Assembly (NCBI GenBank): GCA_037176705.1
Contig: CM073891.1
Location: 53,384,571-53,448,570, forward strand
From: Molossus alvarezi
Lineage: Eukaryota; Chordata; Mammalia; Chiroptera; Molossidae
Length of the DNA: 64,000 nt
Direction of reading: 5' to 3'
The translations under genes and the position numbers were made by a program. Numbering within the stretch: position 1 is the first letter of the stretch; each line of letters opens with the position of its first letter. Positions 12,115 to 22,635 of the stretch are shown piece after piece. Under the pieces are notes generated by a model, which worked only from the letters and a program-made list of their open reading frames with translations, was not told the DNA's origin and did not search any database.

Positions 12115-12285
12115 ATGCATTCAACAGATTTTGATCAAAGACCTGCTTTGGGCCAGACATTCTACAGGTGCCAGAAATACAGCAGTGAACAAAATAGAGA
12201 AGTCTTCGCCCTCGTGGGGTTTACATCCTAGTTTGCAGGGGCGGGGACTGACAGAAACAAAAGAAGTTAAATATCTACTTTGACA
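12115..12285 (+). repeat. Ancient mammalian interspersed repeat (MIR/L2-like block)
   Basis: The order 'cattctacaggtgccagaaa', 'tacagcagtgaacaaaatag', then 'cctcgtggggtttacatcct' is the widely repeated mammalian motif seen in old MIR/L2-era repeats. The exact family is uncertain. Confidence 0.5.
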
Positions 12286-12631
12286 GATGGTGATAAGTGT
12301 TCTGGACAAAAAATAAAACAAGAAAGGGTGGAGAGCAGCCTGGGAATGAGAAAGGGTGTGACCTCCAACACAGCAGAGTCCTCACTGAGAAGGTGACCGT
12401 GGAGCCAGCTCTGCAGATGACACAACAGTTGCAGTTCAGTTTACCCTGAGCTTTTATGGAGTCTGTATTCAACACGATTGGTGATTGGGAGACCGTAAAT
12501 AAAAGAAAAAAAAGCTCAGGAAGACAGCCACTGGAGTTTTCTGTTTGCACATCTCAAGGCTGCAAGGAGAAGCCCTTTAATGCTGGAAGCCAATGTGATG
12601 ATAAACTACAGGTTTCAGTTCTCACAGTGCT

Positions 12632-12835
12632 AAGCCCTGATATTGTGAAGTACTTCCTGGGGACCAGGCACTGTGAAGTGTCTTCCACACAAGAGCCCAT
12701 TTCATTCTCTCAACAATACCAGAAGTGTCATCAGTCCCATTTTACAGATGCAGAAGACGAGGTGAAATCATTGCCTGAGGGTCCAGAGTTAAGCAATTAG
12801 GAGAGCTTTGATTCACACTCAGGGCCCAGATATTT
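12632..12835 (+). repeat. MIR
   Basis: Nearly full-length order: 'tgggga ccaggcactg' block, 'cccattttacagatgcagaa', then 'agttaagcaattaggagag'. A spurious 114-residue open frame (12456-12800) overlaps it. Confidence 0.7.
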
Positions 12836-12998
12836 AGCCACTAAACAGGACAATTATGCACCACTGTCCTGCATGTGCCTTTATTCTCTGGAATGCCTTT
12901 GCTTTAAAAATAACAAACAAATAAAACTGATATTATCTGTGAATAACAGTGCTCACAATAGTCCTTAACAAAACTTTTTTTTTTCTCTTGCAACCTAG

Positions 12999-13134
12999 GG
13001 ACTCCACCATACCTCAGCTGGATCTCATTGTTCCTGATCTGCCTTAGTTAAGATTACCCAAACTTGGATTTCAAAGGAATACTTTCCTTGTTCCCTCTGT
13101 CTCACTAAGTAATTGGGGCCAGGTGCATGTCAGG
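12999..13134 (+). other. LRRC17: LRRC17 exon 2, 5' untranslated part
   Basis: A strong acceptor (a long T tract, then CTTGCAACCTAG, ending at 12998) precedes the coding start by 136 bases. In human the first LRRC17 exon is non-coding and far upstream. The equivalent exon and promoter could not be identified here and may lie elsewhere in 1-12.9 kb or outside the window. The exact acceptor is inferred from the consensus. Confidence 0.65.
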
Positions 13135-13906
13135 ATGCATGTGGTTACCATGGTAATCCTGCTTTTCTTTTGCAAAGCCACTGAGCTGCGCAAGGCAAAC
13201 CCTGGGGGTGTGAAAACCCAAGAGAATCCTGGCCGGGTGGGTGGGGGCCGGAGAGGCTCCCACCCTGTCAAACGCTACGCACCGGGCCTCCCCTGCGAAG
13301 TGTACACATATCTTCATGAGAAGTACTTAGATTGTCAAGAAAGAAAACTAGTTTATGTGCTGCCCGGCTGGTCTCACGATTTGCTGCACATGTTGTTAGC
13401 AAGAAACAAGATCCGCATATTGAAGAACAATATGTTTTCCAAGTTCACAAAGCTGAAAAGCTTGGATCTGCAGCAGAATGAGATCTCCAAAATTGAGACT
13501 GAGGCTTTCTTCGGTTTAAACAAACTCACCACTCTCTTACTGCAGCATAACCAGATCAAAGTCTTGACAGAAGAAGTGTTCATTTATACACCTCGCCTGA
13601 GCTACCTGCGTCTTTATGACAACCCCTGGAGCTGTACTTGTGACACAGAGACGCTTATTTCAATGTTACAGATTCCAAAGAACAGGAATTTGGGGAACTA
13701 CGCCAAGTGTGAAAGCCCACAAGAACTAAAAAATAAAAAACTGCGGCAGATAAAATCTGAAGAGTTGTGTAATGAAGAAGAAAAGGAACAATTGGACCCA
13801 AAACCCCAAGTGTCAGGGAGGCCCCCAGTCATCAAGCCTGAGGTGGACTCTTCTCTTTGCCACATTTACCTGTTTCCCATACAAACACTGGACTGCAAAA
13901 GAAAAG
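13135..13906 (+). CDS. LRRC17: LRRC17 coding exon 2 (residues 1-257 and first base of 258)
   Basis: The start is the ATG at 13135, giving MHVVTMVILLFFCKATELRK, a hydrophobic signal peptide that aligns with the known LRRC17 N-terminus. An in-frame GTG at 13123 is rejected as start. Visible parts: signal peptide about 1-16; a basic Gly/Arg linker to about 47; an LRRNT-like cysteine pair (Cys54, Cys67); three LRRs at about 82-151 (LKSLDLQQNEIS, LTTLLLQHNQIK); and a first LRRCT cap at about 162-212 starting NPWSCTC, with Cys167, 169, 192 and 212. Cys242 and Cys254 open the second LRR block. The exon ends in AAAG|GTAAGT with one base of codon 258. LRRC17 is a secreted LRR protein (p37NB) reported to dampen RANKL-driven osteoclast formation. 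The full protein here is 441 residues, the length I know for human. Confidence 0.96.
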
Positions 13907-13914
13907 GTAAGTTT

Positions 13915-14122
13915 GTTTTTTAAATTAATTTCAGAGAGAGGAAGATGAGAGAAAGAGAGAGACACATTGATGTGAGAAACATCGATCGGTTGCCTCCCGA
14001 ACGTGCCGGACTGGGGAATAAACCTGAAACCTGGATATGTGCCCTGACTGGGAATCTGAACCTGCCACCTTTTGGTGTATAGGACAAGGCTCCAACCAAC
14101 CGAGCCACACTGGCCAGGGTGT
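13915..14122 (-). mobile_element. Ves-type SINE inserted at the LRRC17 exon 2 splice donor
   Basis: Reverse-oriented SINE: T-rich start, GA-rich tract, 'acattgatgtgagaaacatc' block and a tRNA-like head ending 'gccacactggccaggg'. The bases gtaagttt occur on both sides (13907-13914 and 14123-14130), a short candidate target-site duplication. The left copy is the exon 2 donor itself, so the element begins eight bases inside intron 2. Confidence 0.87.
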
Positions 14123-14130
14123 GTAAGTTT

Positions 14131-15407
14131 CTTACTTTTTCATTTTCATAGATGGTTTAAAATGTTCTTTGAATCTTATAACTCATTTCTGCACCCAGCC
14201 ATGCCTTGGAATTTCTGGTGTAACTACCTCCAGAAATCTTTCTCTAATGGCAATGGAATTTACTCCATGCTTTTCTGGAGTCCAAACTCAAGATGGTTGG
14301 TGATTTAGGGGACATAGAGGAGGGAAGGAGGGACAGCAATTTGGGCCCTACTCTTATTTACTCATTGCAAGGTGTGGCTGTTAGGAATTCCATTAATCTT
14401 AAATCTAATGTAATTTAATTTATATAGACATGTGTAGGTAGGAAAGCAAGTGGAAAATGCTGTCCACATAATCTGACTTTCCCCGAGTCAAGTCAGAACA
14501 TGGTGTGCATCTGTGGGGAACGAGACCCTCAAGGAAAGCCAGGTGCAGAACAGGACAAGTGAGAGCACAGGCGGAGGGAGGCAGGCGGGTGCAGTGATGG
14601 AGTCGTAGCGTTCAGTCTGAAGGTTTAATGAACACTTGCTAACACCTTGTATCTTAATTGTCCCCAAGTTACCCAAAATAAAACACAAAAATATTGCGGG
14701 AAAAAAACTAAATTGAAAGTATTCAATCCAAGAACTATGAGACTAAGGGAATCTTTCCAGAATATTACCTACTTCCTGAATACCATTACTCGGTTTTATA
14801 TCCCACACAGTCTTGGGCTAGTACTGTGTAGGATTTGCATATACAGGATAAATTCGTAAAGTAAAACAGAAGGGAGGCTTGAGTATTGCTCTGAACATGT
14901 TAGTGAAGACATTCTCGAAGTGTGGTCTGGGAACCTCTAATCTACCCTGCGGTAACAAGCCATAGGACAGTGTCTGTTCCATTTATGGTATAGATTAATA
15001 ACTTCTTTGTAAAACTAAATTAAAGCCAGATATCATTGAATTAGGGTCTTGTGGGGCATGGTATCATTCCTTTCACTTATTTTGGAAGGTTTTGTTTTGC
15101 TTTGTTTTTGTTTTTTTAAGAACAGAAAGGGCAGGCTCAGAACATAGAGACCCTGGTTCCCCTCAAGACAACCATAGGCAGGGATTTGTTGACGTTGAAT
15201 AAGCAACCTACGCCAGCAGTACATTTGTTCATTTATTAGCAAAGTCATGCTCAAGCCTTGCCCCGCTCTGACTGACTCTGGAAGGTGGCACCTGGTTGAG
15301 TCACATCACAGCCATGTGACACCCTAGGAATTGTATACCATTTGTTGCCATAGTAGAGCAATTTACAGCATCATAACCTGGGAGATGCCATTCTGGGGTC
15401 CTCTTAA
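14131..15407. other. LRRC17 intron 2, no gene seen
   Basis: Unique-looking intronic DNA on the LRRC17 strand (also FBXL13 intron on the other strand). Only chance open frames occur. Confidence 0.5.
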
Positions 15408-15610
15408 TTTAAGAGAGTGTTCATTAATTGGGAACCTACTATGTTCAGGTACTGCACACACAATACTGTCCACAGTTGACTACCCAGAAGGTAGTAGTAT
15501 CCCCATTTACAGTTGAGGAAAATGAGCCTCAGGGAGGTTCGGTCACTTGGCCGAGGTCTCACCGGTAAAAAGCAAAGCCAGAATTTGAAACTCAGTCTAC
15601 TTGAACTGCT
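15408..15610 (+). repeat. MIR
   Basis: Order of 'gggaacctactatgttcagg', 'tatccccatttacagttgag', 'gaaaatgagcctcagggagg' and 'agccagaatttgaaactcag' is the MIR consensus order. Confidence 0.8.
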
Positions 15611-16900
15611 GTCTTCTAAAATTAATCTGATTAGAGAATTCTAGAAAAGTCAGTGTATGTAGTTCTTCTGTAGCCAGATTGGGTGGAATCTCCCTGATAT
15701 TGTTATCGTGAGTGGTGCTTCATTCTGAAAAGCATATTTCACTAGGATTTCCTCTGTGGTGCTTAAAAACTTGAATTATGTATTGTAAAAACTAACACAA
15801 AGCTATAACTCCTAGACAGGTTAGAAAAATTACTTGATATTGCTGAAGTTCTAGCCTCAAGCTCAAGTTAATTTCACTTGGTGCATCAGGTGATAGAGAG
15901 TAGGTAGGTACAGTCCAGTTTATTAATTATCTGAGAAAAATGCCATCAGCACAAAGTTAGAGACTTCCGTAGCTAGACTACACTGTCATTTAAGAAGAGA
16001 TAACTTGTTAGGAAATTTCTCTTTGACTGCTTTTCTAGTCCATTTCCTCCCCCATGAGTCTATTTCTGCCTCTGTCTTTTTTCCCATGACATTTTTGTCT
16101 CTTTTTCTCTAGGAAAAAATAAACTTGTTAAAATACAAATATATTTTTATTGCTTTACTTCCTCCACCTATTCTCTAAACACAGCCTTCCAGATATGCTC
16201 ACAAATTCATTCCCCCTGCTTTAAAAATGCACATATTATTTACTGGAAAACAGTATAAATACAATTTAATGACATATGCAGCATATATAATATCGAGCCA
16301 TGTACTAAAAGATAACTCAAGTTCCTCCTCATGTTAAGGACTACATAAGTCAGAGGCTATACTTTTTAAATTTAAAAATGTAGATAAAATTTAGATAAAC
16401 TGAAGAGTTTTGTCTTTTAATATAATCACTATAAATTACTTTAACTATGGTTGATATAAATCTATTGATTATTTTTAAAATTTTTTGGTATATTATTGAT
16501 TTCTATAAGTTTAAAGGCAAAGGTCTTGTCTATTAAATGCCCTACGGTACTGCCTGGCACAGGGCCGTGTGCTTCAGATGGATGATAGTAATTGAGCTGC
16601 TTTCTTTGCTCTTGCAAAGCAGTAATTTAAGTAACCTTTAAAAATAAAAATACACAGAATTTAAAAAACACATCTAGACTTCAAATATGACAATCTGAAT
16701 ATAATTCACTGTAATTTTTCTTATCCCACTGTATAAATAGGTATTAAATGTCAAATGCTAAGAATAATTGTTCTGCAATGTTAACCTCTAGCTCCCTGCC
16801 ACAATGTAGTAATATTTTTCATTGTGCACCACATGTTGGACACTGCAGGGTCTAAAGAAGCCTAAAACAAGCCATTAAGAGGGAAACTAACAATTATATT
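15611..16900. other. LRRC17 intron 2, no gene seen
   Basis: AT-rich, no recognised repeat or exon. Confidence 0.5.
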
Positions 16901-16904
16901 AGTG

Positions 16905-17075
16905 AATAAGAGCTGTTATCTAAATGCTTGGTGTGCCTAAGGCAGCAGTTTCAGGCATTATTTCATTTACTCCTCACAACCTTAAAAGAAGTGCTATTAT
17001 CTTCATTTTATAAATGTGGAAACTGAGGTGTAGAGAAGTAAAGTTGTCCTTCTAAGGTCACACAGGCAGTCCTCA
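16905..17075 (+). repeat. MIR
   Basis: 'atttcatttactcctcacaa' followed by 'cattttataaatgtggaaac' and 'aaggtcacacaggcag', in MIR order. Confidence 0.75.
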
Positions 17076-17089
17076 AGCAGTTCCCAAGC

Positions 17090-18480
17090 CATTGACCACC
17101 ATGCAATGTTTTCTCTTCCTTTGAGATTCTGAATACATCTGTTAACCAAGAAGAATTTATAAGAAGTTGAGCCCTCCTCTGAGGCTCTGTACAGTACACC
17201 ATGAACATGATCCCACACAGGGAACCTGAATGCAGATTCCTCCAGCTCAGAAGTTGTCCTTTCCCAGCTAACAGATGATGAGTCAGATGGTGTGTGTAGG
17301 GTATCTAATATGTGCCAATTTGGCCATGTAGACCTCAAAGATCACTATTTTTGCCTTAAACATCTGACAGTAGGAAAAAGAAATAATAGCTTTATTCACT
17401 GGGAGACAGGCACTTTGCCAATAAAACTTAGTCTTTCAAAGGGAATAAATGTAAGGTTAGTTGAAAACCATGTTTACGCCACATTGAGGTAAATGGACTT
17501 GCCAAAATTACATGAAAGTAGGAGTTTTAAAACTGCTTTTTAGCTTCACATTTACCAGAATACTTTACCATTTTTAAGGATTCATTTTACCTCTAAGATT
17601 AGGACTGGGGAGAATTATGGCCATAAATTGCTCCCGCAGCCTCTGAAGTTAATGTCACCACTGGCTTGAACAATAATTAAGAATTTTTTATTTACAATAA
17701 GCAGGCCCATTTATTTCTCTTTACCGACTACTACCAAGCCTTCAGAGTAGTTTTGACATCGCTGACAACCCAGATAGCCTACCAAATGGGAAACTGCATG
17801 AAAAAACTTCCCAATTTCCTCCACAGAGTCAGCAAAGCTTGGTTGGGGAAGAGACAAGGCTTGTCAGGGGTAATAATCAAGTAAACATGGTATTTGCTAA
17901 GGATTTACCAAGAATTTCAGGTAGGAGCAAATGACCGTGTGGTGCCTGATCTACAAGTGGAACACTGACCAAATTTGACTTCTGGCCCCAGGGAATTTGT
18001 ATTAATGTAATCTTTATTAAAAACAAACATGGTTTACATCAATATTTTCAATTCTCATTCAAGTTTAAAAAGAACTAAAGAACTATTTTTACTCATCATA
18101 CAATAAATTTTTCCATGTTTTTCTAAGCCAAACTAGTAGAGGCTTTGGTTTGCAATTCCTGGTATTACTTGTGGATCCTATTTTTATCTAGGACTGCTGC
18201 TAACAATGCCAAAGTTGGTTCTGCAATTCATATTCCTTTTCCAGCATCCACAGGTCTGCCACATTGCTTAAGATGGGTTTCAGGGTGTTCTCATGAACAT
18301 TTTTTCTACCCATTTATTTGTGGTTAACCCACTTGAGCTTGTCCTAAATGGTCTCATATCCAGCCCAGCAGATGTGAGTTCAGCAAGCAAGTCCTGATGA
18401 AAAGAACCTAGGAGATGCTGACTCTGATGACAGCAAGACCTACAGACTTTAATGGCTTTAGAGCACCTTGCTGAGGACGT
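17090..18480. other. LRRC17 intron 2, no gene seen
   Basis: No recognised exon, RNA gene or young repeat. Confidence 0.5.
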
Positions 18481-18499
18481 GGGCTTTTATTCATAGTGA

Positions 18500-18705
18500 G
18501 ATAGAAATCGATTGAAGGATTCTGCCATCTGGAGGATGGAAGTCATCTGGGAAAATGACAAATATGACATCATCTGGCTTACATTTTAACAGGATCACAT
18601 AGGTTTAGGACACTATTGCAATAACCCAGACAAGAGGTGATGGTGGCTTGGAGCAATGTGGTAGCAGTGGAAGTGAGAAGAGGTGAGATTCTGGATTTTA
18701 AAATA
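18500..18705 (+). repeat. Ancient mammalian interspersed repeat, same family type as 8900-9350
   Basis: 'actattgcaataacccagac' followed by 'gatggtggcttggagcaatg' and 'agtggaagtgagaagaggtg' is the part that normally follows the 'gatcagatctgc' block seen near 9250. Family not named. Confidence 0.45.
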
Positions 18706-19286
18706 AAGCTCTATTCTGCTTTTAAAAGCCTTCTACAAAGATGCCCCAGCCATTCTCAATAGCTATTCCAAATGCTAAATGCCAAGAAATTATTTCTACT
18801 GTCTGTTCTCAATTGTCTCTTTGGTTTTCAGTTATCATCAGTATCTCCATCTCCTTGTTTACATGTACTGCCCAAGAGAGAAGACAGCTCTCCAGTTAGG
18901 GTCTTGCTGATCTTAACATGTTGCAATATTATAATAATTTCAAGTCTTAAAATCTTTCACCTTTCAGTACATTGACAGACACAACTCTAGGTCAAATGGA
19001 ACAATGTCTTATCAGAGAACAGAAATAAGATCACTCAAAATTTTCAAACAACTTTTATTACAAGAGGCCTCAATATTTCTGAATCATTAAACTTAAACAT
19101 TTAATGAGCTTCTATTATTTATCATGAGTTAGCTATCTATTGCTGCCTAACTACCCAAAAGCTTAATGGTTTAAAACAACACATTTTAGTATCTCAGTTT
19201 GTGTGGTTCAGGAAATCAAACATGGTTTAGCTGGATGCTCTGCTTCATGATCTCTCACAAGGCTGAAATCAAAGTATTGACCAGGG

Positions 19287-19512
19287 CCCAGCCAGTGTGA
19301 CTGAGCGGCTGAGTGTCGACCCATGCACCAAGAGGTTGCAGATTCAATTCCCAGTCAGGGCACATGCCCAGGTTTCAGGCTCTGTCCCAGTAGGGGGCAT
19401 GCAGGAGGCAGCCAATAAGTGATTTTGTCTCACATGAATGTTTCTGTCTCTTTCTCCCTCTCCCTTTCTCTCTCTCTAAAAATCAATAAAAATATATTTT
19501 AAAAAAACAAAC
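19287..19512 (+). mobile_element. Ves-type SINE
   Basis: tRNA-derived head (cccagccagtgtgactgagc), 'caccaagaggttgcagattc', 'catgcaggaggcagccaata' body, CT-rich tail and an A-rich end. A perfect 15-base duplication (aagtattgaccaggg) lies at 19272-19286 and 19513-19527. Confidence 0.93.
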
Positions 19513-20281
19513 AAGTATTGACCAGGGCTCAGGGCTGTGGTTTCATCTGAAGGCTGAATGGAAAAAGGATTCCCTTCCAACCTCATATGGTTGTTGGCAG
19601 GATTTGATTCTTTAAGGACTGTTGGACTGAGGACCCAAGTTCCTTGCCAGTTACTGGTCAGAGGCCATCTTTAATTCCTTGCCATGTGAGCCTCTCCGGT
19701 ATAGCACCTGGTACCATCATCAAAGCCAGCAAAAGAGAGTCTGCTAGCAAAATGAAAGTCACAATTTCTTGTAACCTAGTTATGGAAGGGACATCCCATC
19801 ACATTTGCTGCATTCTATTGTTAGAAGCAAGTCACTGGGTTCAGCCCATCCTCAAGGGGAAGGGTTTGTATAAGGGCATAAAAATCAGTAAAAGGGGATT
19901 ATTAGATGCCATTTTAAAAGGTGCCTTCTACTTACCACTTATTTATGATATATCAGGCATTGTTCTAAGCCTCCTTCGTGAAGCTTCCATAGTAAGGAGG
20001 GAGTGAAAATGAAAAAAAAAAATCAGTAAAATGTACAATATGCCTATTGTTGGTAACTACCATTGAGAAAAAGCAGAGAATGGTGGTATTATTATTATCA
20101 ACTTGAAAGCAGGGAGATGTTATTTTAAATATGTACAGAGCCAGAAAGGTCTCATGGCCATCCCAATATATTGACTTCACCCCAGTTGCTCCCCTACCCC
20201 ATTTCACCCTACATGCTAACATTGAGGATTCTAAGCAGGTGGAACAATGTAAATAAAACAGAACGGTACCACCAACAGGTA

Positions 20282-20465
20282 GCAGAGCATAATGGATAGA
20301 AGCATAGATTATGGGGTGAATATGTTTATGTTTAATTCCTAGGAGTGTGACTGTGGGTAAGTTGTACCTCAGTTTTTTCATCTATAAAATGAAGATAATA
20401 ATAGCTCATAGGGTCCTTGCCATTTAATACTTGTTAGAGCACCTAGAACAGTTCTTGCACATTGA
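20282..20465 (+). repeat. MIR
   Basis: Carries 'gagtgtgactgtgggtaagt', 'ttttttcatctataaaatga', 'agataataatagctcatagg' and 'agagcacctagaacag', the full MIR order. A partial MIR-like block also lies just upstream at about 19925-19980. Confidence 0.78.
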
Positions 20466-20648
20466 CACTAAAATACTAACTATCAAGAAAAGAAAGCAAA
20501 TTTAACAGAATAAAAAGGATACTAAAGAAGGAACTGCCAATACTATCTCATTAAAGAACATGGATTCTGAGCTGTAAAAAGTGGGGGGGAAATAAGCTTG
20601 AGTCTTTTTCTTAAGTAAATATACTATGGGTTAAAAAATCATGAATAG

Positions 20649-20903
20649 TCCTGGCTGGTTTCTCTCAGTGGTTAGAGCATCAGCCCATGGACCAGAGTCG
20701 TAGGTTTGACACTGGTCTAGGGCATGTACCTCAGTTGCAATTCAGTACCCGGCCCTGGTTGGGGTCACGTGGGAAGCAACCAATCAATATGTCTCTCTCA
20801 CATCAATGTTTCTCTCTTTCTCTTTTTCCCTTCCTCCCACTCTGTCTGAAGATAAATGAAAAAATATCCTCGGTTGAGGATTAATAAATAAATAAATAAA
20901 TAA
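20649..20903 (+). mobile_element. Ves-type SINE, with AAAT tail
   Basis: Head 'tcctggctggtttctctcag', then 'ggcatgtacctcagttgcaa', 'ggccctggttggggtcacgt', CT-rich tail, 'tatcctcggttgaggatt' and a short (AAAT)n. This is the subtype whose body reads 'cggttgcagtttgtccc', like 24628 and 55938. Confidence 0.9.
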
Positions 20904-22086
20904 CAGGAGTATTTTTATATTTGGAAGAATTTATCAAAAATTCAATTATTCTGTAACAAAAGGGGCATTATGGATACATGGATACCACCTTTCATAAATT
21001 TATTTTACTGTACACAGTTTAGAGCATTTTCTACTTATTCAGAAAGCTTCTGAGTCATGCTATTTCTCAAGTGTCAAATGAATCTGGACATTTTACTTGT
21101 TTCTTCTAGTTTCCTTTTGTGGGCACAGGTTTGTTTCTCTTTGCAGGCTACTTAAAACGGAATAAGACCTCTTAAGAATATTTTGCTAAGGATTAAGAGA
21201 AAGGGCAAGTATTATGCTAAAATATAAAATAAACACACTTCATTTTTTTTTTAAATCACGGCTTGAAGACAAACTTAGAGAGCAGGAGATAAATTAGGTG
21301 AGTCTTGAGTTCCTATTTACTTGTGAAAAATCACCTGGACTCCTCTTCTGGAGGTGTTTCCTGTAGCAGCAGTGGTAGTACTATTGCTACTATTGCTGTT
21401 CCTAGGAGTCCAGTTACTGCTGCCCCCTGGGAAGAGTCAGGGTCTGATGGAGTAGGAACTACACCACAAGATTCAGGGAATAAGTGCGAGATGAGGAGCA
21501 AAGACAACAAGTCAGGACGACTCTTTTCTTGAATTATGGCATCCACAGAAAGGAGAAATAAGATAACAGCTTGAGGGTCACCAAGGTCAAGAGCTTTTTG
21601 TTTGTTTTTATAGTGTGGAGAGACCTGAGCCTATTTGTTGGTCTGAGGAGAGGGATAAAATAAAGATGCTTCAGAGAGGCAATAATTAGTAGTGAAACCT
21701 TCTAAACTTTGGAAGGGAATGGGAGTAAACACAAAGGGGTTTATTTGTTTCATTTCATTGTAGCTTCCTTTTTTAAAAGCTTGCTAGGGGATTCTAAGGT
21801 CAGGCAGGAGTGAACCCCCTTCCTCCTCTGATGACTGCGCCAACTGAGCCATGTTGCCTCTTGGCTTCTTGATTTCTCAGCTGCCTCCAGGAAGTTTTTC
21901 TGAACAGCTCAGCAACGAGTTGTTCCTTAAGAGTCACACACTTGATCCACCAGGCTTTGGTGGAATTTAGCACATGCTAAGCCTGTTCATACCCGTGTTC
22001 TTTTTTTATTTTTAATAGGATTTAATCAAAATAAAGTTTATTACTTAAGTATGAAGAATGCAGTTGGGAAGAAACACTGCACTATG
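20904..22086. other. LRRC17 intron 2, no gene seen
   Basis: No recognised repeat or exon. A serine-rich 75-residue chance frame (21305-21532) has no splice context. Confidence 0.5.
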
Positions 22087-22345
22087 TTTGTTTGTTTTTG
22101 CATTTTATTTATTCATTTTTTTATTGTTGAAAGTATTACATATGTCCCCCTTTTTTCCCATTGATTCCCTCTTTCCTGCTCCCACCGCCCTCCTGCCTTC
22201 CCCAGCCTCGTGTCCCTGTAGATTGGTTGTACATATATGCATATAAGTTCTTTGGTTTATCTCTTCCCTCCCCTCCCACCCCCATCCCTCTGAGGTTTGT
22301 CAGTCTGTTCCCCACTTCCATGATTCTGGATCTCTCTTGGTTGAC
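22087..22345 (-). mobile_element. L1 3'UTR fragment, reverse orientation
   Basis: Reverse complement of the L1 3' end: an A/T tail (22090-22130), the CT-rich stretch equivalent to the G-rich 3'UTR, then 'tgtacatatatgcatataag' and 'tctgaggtttgtcagtctgt'. It lies about 135 bases upstream of LRRC17 exon 3. Confidence 0.75.
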
Positions 22346-22479
22346 AGCTTATGTTCTCTGCCTTTAGCTTTCCTTTTCCCCTTTAAAGCCGATGCTTCAA
22401 TCACACAGGTGTAAGAATGTTAAGAGCAAAAAGGGGGGAGAGGAGAACTTGATAACCTAAATATTATTAATTTTTCTAG

Positions 22480-22635
22480 AGTTGAAGAAAGTTCCAAACA
22501 ACATCCCTCCAGATATTGTTAAACTTGACTTGTCATACAATAAAATCAATCAACTTCGACGCAAGGAGTTTGAAGATGTTCATGAGCTAAAGAAATTAAA
22601 CCTGAGCAGCAATGGCATTGAATTCATCGATCCTG
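22480..22635 (+). CDS. LRRC17: LRRC17 coding exon 3 (residues 258-309)
   Basis: Acceptor TTTTTCTAG (22471-22479) and donor CCTG|GTAAAT. The exon is 156 bp, so it keeps phase, entering and leaving after one base of a codon. It encodes the second LRR block: LKKVPNNIPPDIVKLDLS, then YNKINQL and a second repeat ending LNLSSNGIEFIDP (about 270-309). The splice junction with exon 2 forms the codon for Glu258. Too short and interrupted to appear as an independent long frame. Confidence 0.95.

Noticed and set aside
12456..12800. 114-residue plus-strand open frame upstream of LRRC17
   Set aside because: It overlaps a MIR element and shows no family resemblance; likely chance.
13123..13134. GTG-initiated four-codon extension of the LRRC17 frame
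   Set aside because: Vertebrate LRRC17 starts at the ATG that gives MxVVTxVILL; the signal peptide begins at 13135 and GTG starts are not expected.
22058..22367. Short proline/serine-rich frames as a small gene near exon 3
   Set aside because: They are the reversed G-rich L1 3'UTR, which is CT-rich on this strand.
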